A stretch of DNA of 10,000 bases, taken from the NCBI GenBank assembly GCA_020216745.1, contig JAIWNQ010000187.1:1-10000 (forward strand), in the 5' to 3' direction. Made by a program: the position numbers and the translations under genes. This document shows, one piece after another, positions 1 to 5,667 of the stretch (the first letter of the stretch is position 1; every line of letters starts with the position of its first letter). Origin of the DNA: Candidatus Hydrogenedens sp. (GTDB lineage Bacteria; Hydrogenedentota; Hydrogenedentia; Hydrogenedentales; Hydrogenedentaceae). The notes beneath the pieces were generated by a model. The model was not told the origin of the DNA and did not search any database. It saw only the letters and a list, made by a program, of their open reading frames with translations.

Positions 1-52
1 CATTTTTTTGAGAACTGTTTCTATGTATGGAACCCGCATAAAAAATGGTTAT
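1..52. other. Left edge, gene content ambiguous
   Basis: Too little sequence to assign. On the + strand one frame is open from base 2 to a TGA at 62-64 and could be the last 20 codons of an upstream gene. On the - strand an ATG at 39 to 37 reads open to the window edge (13 codons, beginning MRVPYIETV) and could be the start of a divergent gene, but no Shine-Dalgarno precedes it. Neither can be chosen from this window alone. Confidence 0.2.
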
Positions 53-82
53 TTGAAAAAATGAACTTATTTTTGGTAAAAT
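53..82 (+). promoter_or_regulatory. Sigma70-type promoter of tRNA-Glu
   Basis: TTGAAA at 53-58 and TAAAAT at 77-82 are separated by 18 nt, which places the start of transcription near 89, about 20 nt before the mature tRNA. The spacing and location match a housekeeping promoter. The -10 differs from TATAAT at one position. Confidence 0.55.
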
Positions 83-109
83 ATAGTTCCAATTTTTTAA
101 TGTTTTTGC

Positions 110-187
110 GTCCCCATCGTCTAGCCTGGCCTAGGACATCGCCCTTTCACGGCGGCAACAGGGGTTCAAATCCCCTTGGGGACGCCA
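110..187 (+). tRNA. tRNA-Glu (anticodon TTC)
   Basis: A full cloverleaf can be drawn. The acceptor GTCCCCA (110-116) pairs with TGGGGAC (177-183), the discriminator is G184, and CCA is encoded at 185-187. The anticodon loop CTTTCAC (144-150) carries TTC at 146-148 on a CGCC/GGCG stem, and the T arm is AGGGG/CCCCT around TTCAAAT (165-171). A T-rich stretch directly after CCA (190-195) may help end the transcript. It has its own promoter and lies 85 nt before tRNA-Gln. Confidence 0.96.
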
Positions 188-229
188 GTTTTTTATTCTG
201 AATCATATTTATTAGAAATCGATATAGAT

Positions 230-259
230 TTGAAAAAAAGGTAGATTTTTTTATATACT
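230..259 (+). promoter_or_regulatory. Sigma70-type promoter of tRNA-Gln
   Basis: TTGAAA (230-235) and TATACT (254-259) are 18 nt apart, with predicted initiation near 266, a few bases before the tRNA at 273. The -35 and spacing are the same as for tRNA-Glu, so the two tRNAs appear to be transcribed independently. With no terminator after tRNA-Gln, this promoter may also feed prs. Confidence 0.6.
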
Positions 260-272
260 TTTATCCTACGAT

Positions 273-348
273 TGGGGCGTCGCCAAGTTGGTAAGGCACC
301 GGGTTTTGGTCCCGGCATTCGTTGGTTCGAATCCAGCCGCCCCAGCCA
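273..348 (+). tRNA. tRNA-Gln (anticodon TTG)
   Basis: The cloverleaf has acceptor TGGGGCG (273-279) with CGCCCCA (338-344), discriminator G345 and an encoded CCA at 346-348. The anticodon stem CCGGG/CCCGG closes the loop TTTTGGT (304-310) with anticodon TTG at 306-308. The T arm GTTGG/CCAGC encloses TTCGAAT (326-332). It lies 58 nt upstream of prs with no hairpin terminator between, so read-through into prs is possible. Confidence 0.96.
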
Positions 349-406
349 TTTTTTTCTATAAATATTTTTTGTTAACTTTCAAAATTAATTATGATGAGAG
401 CGTTAT

Positions 407-1366
407 ATGACATGTGCGGGTGATTTACAAATTTTTTCTGGTAATGCATCCAGAAAACTTACAGAAAGTATCTGTGAGTATTTAGGAACCACTCCGGGCA
501 AAGCGATTGTTGACCGTTTTAGTGATGGAGAGGTTCAGGTTCAAATTTGTGAGCATGTGAGGGGAAGAGATGTCTTTTTAGTGAATAGTACCTGTCCCCC
601 TGTTAATGACCATTTAATGGAATTATTGATTATGATAGACGCGGTACGTAGAGCCTCTGCGGACCGGATAACTGCTGTTATCCCCTATTTTGGCTATGCA
701 CGCCAGGACCGAAAAGATAAAGGAAGGGTTCCAATTACTGCCAAGTTGGTTGCCAATTTAATAACAGCCGCTGGGGCGAATCGAGTTTTAACAGTTGATT
801 TACATTGTGGACAGATACAAGGTTTCTTTGATATTCCCTTGGATCATTTACGAGGTGATGTCGTTTTCGTTGAAGAGTTTTCTAAACAGCATTTTAATAA
901 TGACTTTGTAGTGGTATCTCCAGATATGGGCAGTGTCGCACGAGCCCGAGAGTTTGCATCAAGACTGGGTTTACCTCTGGCTATTGTTGATAAAAGACGT
1001 CCAAAGGAAAACCAGTCCGAAGTAATGAATATTATTGGTGATGTTGAAGGATACCATGCGATTCTTTTTGATGATATGGTAGATACAGCAGGAACACTTG
1101 TAAAGGCAGCATATGCCCTTAAAGCACATGGTGCTCTAAGTGTTCGTGCCTGTGCGACACATCCCGTTTTAAGTGGAAAAGCAATTAAATCTATTCAAGA
1201 GTCACCTATTGAGGAAATATTTGTATGTAATTCCATTGAATTGAAGCCAGAAGCTATAGATACGGGAAAATTTAAGGTTTTAACATTAGCCCCGTTAATT
1301 GCTAAGGCTATAAAGAATATCCACAATGAACAATCTGTAAGTAGTCTTTTAACACAACATTTATAA
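407..1366 (+). CDS. prs: Ribose-phosphate pyrophosphokinase (PRPP synthetase)
   Basis: Makes 5-phosphoribosyl 1-diphosphate from ribose 5-phosphate and ATP in the cytoplasm, feeding purine, pyrimidine, histidine, tryptophan and NAD synthesis. At 319 aa it matches the class I family. Visible motifs are the N-terminal DLQIFSGNAS segment, FGYARQDRK (95-103, ATP and flexible-loop region), DLHCGQIQGFF (131-141, with metal/active-site His133), VDKRRP (194-199) and the PRPP-binding loop DDMVDTAGTL (222-231). Cys134 sits where Ala is common in DLHAGQ, which is unlikely to matter. ATG407 is the only start that fits the family N-terminus; the Shine-Dalgarno is weak (GAGAG, 396-400). rplY follows after 20 nt, the common bacterial prs-rplY-pth arrangement. 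No convincing dedicated promoter was found in the 58 nt after tRNA-Gln. Confidence 0.97.
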   Translation: MTCAGDLQIFSGNASRKLTESICEYLGTTPGKAIVDRFSDGEVQVQICEHVRGRDVFLVNSTCPPVNDHLMELLIMIDAVRRASADRITAVIPYFGYARQDRKDKGRVPITAKLVANLITAAGANRVLTVDLHCGQIQGFFDIPLDHLRGDVVFVEEFSKQHFNNDFVVVSPDMGSVARAREFASRLGLPLAIVDKRRPKENQSEVMNIIGDVEGYHAILFDDMVDTAGTLVKAAYALKAHGALSVRACATHPVLSGKAIKSIQESPIEEIFVCNSIELKPEAIDTGKFKVLTLAPLIAKAIKNIHNEQSVSSLLTQHL

Positions 1367-1386
1367 ACATGTATGGAGAAAAAATT

Positions 1387-2037
1387 ATGGAAATCCCAAC
1401 AATTAAAGTTCAAGTTCGTTCTGGTGAGGGGAAAAGTCATGCAAAGAAGGTGCGTAAAGAGGGAAATATTCCATCAGTCCTTTATGGAATGAAAGAACAA
1501 AATGTCTTACTTAAGATGGATGCACGTACCTTCGCCAAAATGCTCAGTCATTTAGAAGGGAAACATCCTATTGTAAAATTAGAGGTGGAAGGGAATTCAT
1601 TCTTAGACTCACCAGCGATTATAAAAGACATTCAACGTCATCCAGTTACTAATTCCATCTTACATGTTGATTTTCAAAAAATACGTTTAGACCAAAAAAT
1701 ACATACCGCTGTTCCGATTATTCTTGTAGGGCAGTCCGAAGGTGTAAAAATGGGTGGCGTTTTAGACCATCAGCTTCGAGAGGTAGATATCGAATGCCTT
1801 GCACTTCAAGTTCCATCACATATTGAGGTTGATGTTACTACATTAAAATTAGGACATGCTATCCATGTTTCAGATGTTATTCCACCCGAAGGTGTAAAAA
1901 TATTGACGGAACCTGAACGTGTGGTTGTATCTGTCCATGTGCCTCGGACTATGGAAGCAAAGATGGCTACTGAAGAAGAGAAACCAGAAGAAGCCGAAGA
2001 GGCAAAAGAAGAAGCTGAAGAGAAAGAAAAGGAATAA
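1387..2037 (+). CDS. rplY: 50S ribosomal protein L25, CTC/TL5 form
   Basis: Binds 5S rRNA in the large subunit; the long (CTC/general stress protein) form has an extra C-terminal beta domain. From ATG1387 it is 216 aa. The N-terminal L25 domain spans about residues 1-90 (includes GKSHAKKVRKEGNIPSVLYG), the TL5 C-terminal domain about 95-190, and an acidic Glu/Lys/Ala tail runs from about 196 to the end. The ATG at 1369 is also in frame, but GGAGA at 1375-1379 sits 7 nt before ATG1387 and the family begins close to there, so 1387 is chosen. Co-transcribed with prs (20 nt gap) and followed by a strong hairpin terminator. Low-complexity acidic tails are common in long L25 proteins. Confidence 0.95.
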   Translation: MEIPTIKVQVRSGEGKSHAKKVRKEGNIPSVLYGMKEQNVLLKMDARTFAKMLSHLEGKHPIVKLEVEGNSFLDSPAIIKDIQRHPVTNSILHVDFQKIRLDQKIHTAVPIILVGQSEGVKMGGVLDHQLREVDIECLALQVPSHIEVDVTTLKLGHAIHVSDVIPPEGVKILTEPERVVVSVHVPRTMEAKMATEEEKPEEAEEAKEEAEEKEKE

Positions 2038-2080
2038 TCAATCTTTTTATTTATTTTTGTCTGAGGTACATGGTTTTTAT

Positions 2081-2128
2081 AGCATCTTGACTTTTCAAAA
2101 TGAAAAGTTTAAAGATGCTTTTTATTTT
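2081..2128 (+). terminator. Rho-independent terminator after rplY
   Basis: AGCATCTT (2081-2088) pairs with AAGATGCT (2112-2119), and ACTTTTCA (2090-2097) with TGAAAAGT (2101-2108), around an AAA loop. A single G on the left faces TTA on the right as an internal bulge. TTTTT, A, TTTT follow. This ends the prs-rplY unit and shows that the open frame running upstream of pth through this hairpin is not its true N-terminus. Confidence 0.87.
2087..2115 (+). promoter_or_regulatory. Possible pth promoter inside terminator arms
   Basis: TTGACT (2087-2092) and TAAAGA (2110-2115) are 17 nt apart, within the same bases that form the rplY terminator. The -35 matches five of six consensus bases; the -10 is poor. 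Since pth follows a terminator it needs either its own promoter or read-through, and nothing better is visible at 2120-2165. Confidence 0.25.
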
Positions 2129-2165
2129 ATTATGTTTCAAACTTTTATTCTGGAACGCACTAATA

Positions 2166-2741
2166 ATGAAAGTCATCGTTGGATTAGGAAATCCAGGTAA
2201 AAAATACGAACGAACACGACATAATATAGGATATAGAGTTGTGGATTGCTTGGCTCAACAGATAAGTTGCACTCTTTCCCGTGAAGATTTTCATGCCCAT
2301 ATAGGGTTCGGGAAAATAGGAAATGAGAAAGTGTGCCTAATGAAGCCGACTACATATATGAATCTCAGTGGAGAGTCTGTACGAAGTATAAAGGATTATT
2401 ATAAACTTGACGCAAAAGACTTTTTGATTGTCCTTGATGATGTGGAATTACCTTTAGGCACAATCCGTTTACGTCCACAAGGAAGTTCAGGTGGACATAA
2501 AGGTCTTCAATCCATTATTGATTGTTGCCATACTGATGAAATTCCACGTCTTCGATTGGGTGTCGGTAAACCCGAATCTCCGAGTATAGATTTAGCTGAC
2601 TTTGTGCTAATGCCTTTTGATGAGGCTGAAATAACAGCCGTGGAAACAATGATTCAAACAGCAGTTAACGCTTCTGAACATTGGGTTTTAGAAGGAATTG
2701 AAAAAACAATGAATCAATTTAACAAAAGAGAAAATAACTAA
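2166..2741 (+). CDS. pth: Peptidyl-tRNA hydrolase
   Basis: Cleaves the ester bond of peptidyl-tRNA released from stalled ribosomes, recycling tRNA in the cytoplasm. From ATG2166 the protein is 191 aa, the usual size, and begins MKVIVGLGNPG as the family does. Seen motifs are GNPGKKYERTRHN (8-20, catalytic His19), KPTTYMNLSG (60-69, Asn66 in the substrate site), LDDVELPLG (90-98, Asp pairing with the catalytic His) and GSSGGHKGLQS (106-116). An in-frame ATG at 2100 would add a false hydrophobic 22-residue leader, but those bases form the rplY terminator. The Shine-Dalgarno is weak (GGAA 2152-2155, 10 nt before the ATG). ilvN follows after 19 nt, so the two are probably co-transcribed. Confidence 0.96.
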   Translation: MKVIVGLGNPGKKYERTRHNIGYRVVDCLAQQISCTLSREDFHAHIGFGKIGNEKVCLMKPTTYMNLSGESVRSIKDYYKLDAKDFLIVLDDVELPLGTIRLRPQGSSGGHKGLQSIIDCCHTDEIPRLRLGVGKPESPSIDLADFVLMPFDEAEITAVETMIQTAVNASEHWVLEGIEKTMNQFNKRENN

Positions 2742-2760
2742 AATAGAAGGGATAATAACC

Positions 2761-3300
2761 ATGACAACAACACATGAACAAACTCACACAATTAGTATCC
2801 TTGTCGAGAACCATTTTGGCGTTCTGGCTCGCGTTTCAGGGTTATTTAGTGCGCGTGGATATAACATCGATAGTCTTTGTGTCGGTGAAACAGAAAATCC
2901 AGAAATATCCCGTATGACGGTAACTGTGCGCGGAAATGAAAATGTGCTATCTCAGATAATAAAACAATTAAACAAACTGGTAGATGTTATTGAGGTTCAG
3001 GATTTAACCAAATCTGCCTTTGTCGAACGTGAGTTGGTTATGATAAAAGTAAAAGCAGACCGCAAAGTTCGCGCTGAAGTTGTTGAAATATGTAATATTT
3101 TCCGTGCTCGTGTCGTTGATGTGGGTACACAAGCAATGATAGTTATGATTACAGGTGCCAAAGGGAAAATTCAGGCATTCATAGATATGATGAGGTCTTT
3201 TGGTATTATTGAATTGGTTCGTACTGGAACTATCGCAATTGAACGGTGCGGTTCAAATGGGTATAATACTAGCAATGATGATGACGAGAATGATAATTGA
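2761..3300 (+). CDS. ilvN: Acetolactate synthase, small (regulatory) subunit
   Basis: Regulatory partner of the thiamine-diphosphate enzyme acetolactate synthase (IlvB/IlvI), the first common step of valine, leucine and isoleucine synthesis; the family binds valine and gives feedback inhibition. The 179 aa protein has an N-terminal ACT domain (about 9-83, with SILVENHFGVLARVSGLFSA and the RGYNIDSL segment) and the C-terminal small-subunit domain (about 85-165). The last dozen residues are a poorly conserved Asn/Asp-rich tail. AGAAGGGA at 2745-2752 gives a good Shine-Dalgarno for ATG2761. No catalytic subunit gene lies beside it; it is linked to pth, which is unusual because ilvBN or ilvBNC clusters are common. 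The 3' end contains a promoter-like sequence pointing downstream. The name ilvH would be equally valid. Confidence 0.95.
   Translation: MTTTHEQTHTISILVENHFGVLARVSGLFSARGYNIDSLCVGETENPEISRMTVTVRGNENVLSQIIKQLNKLVDVIEVQDLTKSAFVERELVMIKVKADRKVRAEVVEICNIFRARVVDVGTQAMIVMITGAKGKIQAFIDMMRSFGIIELVRTGTIAIERCGSNGYNTSNDDDENDN
3239..3267 (+). promoter_or_regulatory. Strong sigma70-type promoter within the end of ilvN
   Basis: TTGAAC (3239-3244) and a perfect TATAAT (3262-3267) are separated by exactly 17 nt, the closest match to consensus in the window. Initiation is predicted near 3274, still within the ilvN coding region. It drives towards the structured intergenic segment and terminator at 3452-3482. 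Confidence 0.6.
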
Positions 3301-3482
3301 AAATTGAATATTTTAATGAATTTACCTGATGTAAGCATGTTAACAAAACAATTGAAACAGCGACGTATTTATGATTTAGGGATAAATACCCCAAACGTGG
3401 TATCTATCCCATGCCGATATAAATCCTTTCGGGTAAGGCATTGAACACAACAGCCACAGCAATTTTTTGCTGTGGCTTTTTT
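3274..3482 (+). ncRNA. Candidate structured small RNA or leader RNA
   Basis: A transcript from the promoter in ilvN to the terminator would be about 210 nt. Hairpins seen are TTTAC/GTAAG (3321-3335), a stem of 11 pairs with one mismatch formed by GGGATA-A-ATACC (3379-3390) and GGTAT-C-TATCCC (3399-3410) with an 8 nt loop, ATGCC/GGCAT (3411-3415 with 3437-3441) enclosing ATCC-TTTC-GGGT, and the terminal 11 bp terminator stem. GGTAA (3432-3436) could instead pair with TTACC (3322-3326), so two folds are possible, as in an attenuator or riboswitch. It lies before the zinc-ribbon gene at 3511, so it could be its 5' leader or an independent sRNA. A 42-codon frame (3316-3444) overlaps but lacks a ribosome site. 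I do not recognise a known class (6S, RNase P, SRP and tmRNA signatures are not seen). Confidence 0.4.
3452..3482 (+). terminator. Rho-independent terminator before the zinc-ribbon gene
   Basis: AGCCACAGCAA (3452-3462) and TTGCTGTGGCT (3467-3477) form a perfect 11 bp stem with a TTTT loop, followed by an uninterrupted T run (3477-3482). On the opposite strand the stem is not followed by a T run, so it acts on + strand transcripts: the ilvN message and/or the candidate small RNA. Confidence 0.92.
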
Positions 3483-3510
3483 ATTATAAATTACAAAAGG
3501 AAAAGGAATT

Positions 3511-4260
3511 ATGAAAACTCAAATAAAAAATCTGCTCGAACTTCAAAATATCGACCTTCATATAGAATCCTTATTGGCAAAGGAAAAAGAAATACCAAAG
3601 CAACGAGACAAATTAAAAATACAAGAAAAAAAACTGATTCAAGAAATAGAAGAAAGCGAAAAGAATCATAAAAAGCTAATTTTAAATCAACGCGAATGTG
3701 AACGAAGTATTGCCCAACTCCAAGAACAAATAAAAAAGTATGATACTCAACTTCAAGGGGTAAAGAAGAACGAGGAATATCAGGCATTGTTAAAAGAAAT
3801 TGATGAAATAAAAAAGCAGGTTGGATTAAAAGAAGAAGAATTAATACAGATTATGTATCAAATTGACGAAGCGAACCATTTTGCACTCGAAACAAAAAAA
3901 AGAATCGAAGCAGAAATCCAACAATTGAGACAGCAGGAGAATAAAATAGACCAGGAATTACAAGAGGTCGTTCAAGAAAGAAAAGGACTGGAAAGCAAAA
4001 GGGCAGAGGCAGAAAAGATGGTGAACGCAGAATTTTTAACCCACTACCGTAGAATAAAACAACGGAGGAAAACAGGTCCCGTAGTTGTTCCACTTAAAGA
4101 TGAGATATGTTCTGGTTGTTTCATGCAAGTTCCACCCCAAATCGTAAATGAAATTATGGCAGGGGAAAAAATACATACCTGCCGACATTGTGGAAGAATT
4201 TTATATTATCCTGATTCGTTAGCAGACGAAGAACCTATTATTATTCATCAAGAATCTTAA
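3511..4260 (+). CDS. Coiled-coil protein with C4 zinc ribbon (DUF164 / zf-RING_7)
   Basis: A predicted cytoplasmic protein of 249 aa with a long helical coiled coil (about residues 5-175, rich in Glu, Lys and Gln) and a C-terminal zinc ribbon. The zinc ligands are Cys200-X2-Cys203 and Cys224-X2-Cys227, in CSGCFMQVPPQ and CRHCGRILYYP. This matches the widespread bacterial zinc-ribbon family PF02591/COG1579, proposed to bind nucleic acid; its role is not settled. GGAAAAGGAA at 3499-3508 is a strong purine-rich ribosome site. A terminator ends 28 nt upstream, so expression needs read-through, antitermination by the leader, or a local promoter; only a weak TATAAA (3485-3490) is seen. folC follows after 41 nt. 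The family assignment is solid; the molecular function is unknown. Confidence 0.9.
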   Translation: MKTQIKNLLELQNIDLHIESLLAKEKEIPKQRDKLKIQEKKLIQEIEESEKNHKKLILNQRECERSIAQLQEQIKKYDTQLQGVKKNEEYQALLKEIDEIKKQVGLKEEELIQIMYQIDEANHFALETKKRIEAEIQQLRQQENKIDQELQEVVQERKGLESKRAEAEKMVNAEFLTHYRRIKQRRKTGPVVVPLKDEICSGCFMQVPPQIVNEIMAGEKIHTCRHCGRILYYPDSLADEEPIIIHQES

Positions 4261-4301
4261 AATAAGAGTTCCTCAAATGAACACAAAACTCATTTCTATT
4301 T

Positions 4302-5603
4302 ATGGATATTTTCTCTACTAATCTGCCTAATGATGATATTGCATTTCTTCACTCATTGGTATTGCATGGGGTTAAGTTAGGTCTGGATAGTATTACTACC
4401 CTCTTAAAACATGTAGGGGAACCACACAAAAAGTTTTTATCTTTGCATATTGGAGGCACTAACGGAAAGGGAAGTACAGTAGCATATTTGGATAGAATTC
4501 TCAGAGAGCAAGGTTTCCGTGTAGGTAAATTTACAAGTCCGCATTTAATAAACCTATCAGAAAGATTCCAAGTAAATGGGGTACCAATCCCACCAGAGGA
4601 ATTACATGACCAAATTGAATTTTTCCGTACTTTGACAACAACTGTGGGAATATGTCCTACCTTCTTCGAGTTTTGCACTGCCATTGCATTTCATTGGTTT
4701 GCACAACAGAAAGTTGACTGGGCAATTATTGAAGTGGGCATGGGAGGACGACTGGATTCAACCAATGTTATTTATCCTGAAGTAAGTGCTATTACTAATA
4801 TTGCATTAGAGCACACACAATATCTCGGAGATACCTTAGAAAAGATTGCATGGGAAAAAGCTGGAATTATCAAAGAAGGGGTTCCTATCGTAACAGCTGA
4901 AACAAAATATGAGCCCTTTAAGGTTATTCAAAAACAGGCGGAAGAATTAAAAGCACCATTGTGGCAAATAGAAAAAGATTTCCATATCCAGTGGGAAAAA
5001 ACTGAAAATTTTCCCAAGTTAAATTATTATAGTTCTGTTCGGAAAATAGAAGGGGCTGTATCTGGTTTATGTGCTTCATATCAGAGAGAGAATGCTGGCG
5101 TCGCTCTGGCTATGATAGATTGGTTACAATTAAGAGGGTTCTCAATTAAAGAGGAGGCTATTCTCCATGGTCTTGCTAATGTGCGTTGGCCTGGACGATT
5201 TGATTTGGTATCACAATCTCCATGGGTTCTACTCGATTCAGCACATAATCCAGACGGCATGAAACAAATTGTGAAAGAAGTGAACAATGTTGTTGTGATT
5301 TTAACAGTAGCTGATGACAAAGATATTGGTGGGATTGTTCAAACATTAGCACCCATTACCAAAAAGTTCATAGTGACCCAATTCTATGGAAAGCGAGCAA
5401 TGATAGTAGAGGACATCGTTGAAAACATTATTCCAACAGGAGTCCCATATATAGTAGAAAAAGATTTCCACTCTGCTTTGAAATATGGATGGGAACGAGC
5501 CCTACAAAAAGACAAATTGCTTATAACAGGTTCTATTTATGCGGTAGGTCAAACCTACCAATGGCTTATTGAAAATGGTATTATCAACAAAATCGAGTTT
5601 TAA
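4302..5603 (+). CDS. folC: Bifunctional folylpolyglutamate synthase / dihydrofolate synthase
   Basis: Mur-ligase-like enzyme that adds glutamate to dihydropteroate and/or tetrahydrofolate with ATP, in the cytoplasm. At 433 aa it has the normal length. Motifs seen are the P-loop GGTNGKGST (51-59), FTSPHL (77-82) followed by LSERFQVNG, EVGMGGRLDSTNVI (144-157), ALEHTQYLGDTLEKIAWEKAGIIK (168-191, with the metal-binding His and the conserved Lys segment), WPGRFD, and DSAHNPDG (312-319) of the C-terminal domain. ATG4302 is the only in-frame start after a stop at 4278, yet no Shine-Dalgarno precedes it; the upstream bases are T-rich. It lies 41 nt after the zinc-ribbon gene without a terminator, so co-transcription is likely. 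Whether it has both activities cannot be told from sequence. Confidence 0.95.
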   Translation: MDIFSTNLPNDDIAFLHSLVLHGVKLGLDSITTLLKHVGEPHKKFLSLHIGGTNGKGSTVAYLDRILREQGFRVGKFTSPHLINLSERFQVNGVPIPPEELHDQIEFFRTLTTTVGICPTFFEFCTAIAFHWFAQQKVDWAIIEVGMGGRLDSTNVIYPEVSAITNIALEHTQYLGDTLEKIAWEKAGIIKEGVPIVTAETKYEPFKVIQKQAEELKAPLWQIEKDFHIQWEKTENFPKLNYYSSVRKIEGAVSGLCASYQRENAGVALAMIDWLQLRGFSIKEEAILHGLANVRWPGRFDLVSQSPWVLLDSAHNPDGMKQIVKEVNNVVVILTVADDKDIGGIVQTLAPITKKFIVTQFYGKRAMIVEDIVENIIPTGVPYIVEKDFHSALKYGWERALQKDKLLITGSIYAVGQTYQWLIENGIINKIEF

Positions 5604-5625
5604 TTATATTTTTTAAGAGTATAAT
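5603..5625 (+). promoter_or_regulatory. Possible promoter of the alpha-galactosidase gene
   Basis: A perfect TATAAT lies at 5620-5625, 43 nt before the start codon, but no good -35 is found at the right distance (the bases there are T-rich). No terminator is visible between folC and this gene, so read-through is possible as well. Confidence 0.35.
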
Positions 5626-5667
5626 GTAAAGTAACATTTTGATTATAAATATAGAAAGGAGTTTATT

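Noticed and set aside
1..201. + strand frame open from the left edge through tRNA-Glu
   Set aside because: It reads across a complete tRNA gene and its promoter, so the openness is taken as chance.
369..395. Possible prs promoter TTGTTA with TATGAT
   Set aside because: The spacer is only 15 nt and initiation would fall almost at the start codon; read-through from tRNA-Gln is as likely.
1369..1386. Earlier in-frame ATG for rplY
   Set aside because: The GGAGA ribosome site lies inside this extension and is well placed for ATG1387.
1919..2200. + strand frame across the rplY end and pth start
   Set aside because: It overlaps two well-identified genes and the terminator, with no recognisable domain.
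3441..3671. 76-codon + frame starting in the terminator hairpin
   Set aside because: Covers the terminator and then the coiled-coil gene in a wrong frame; the Lys/Asn-rich composition follows from the AAA-rich codons of the real gene.
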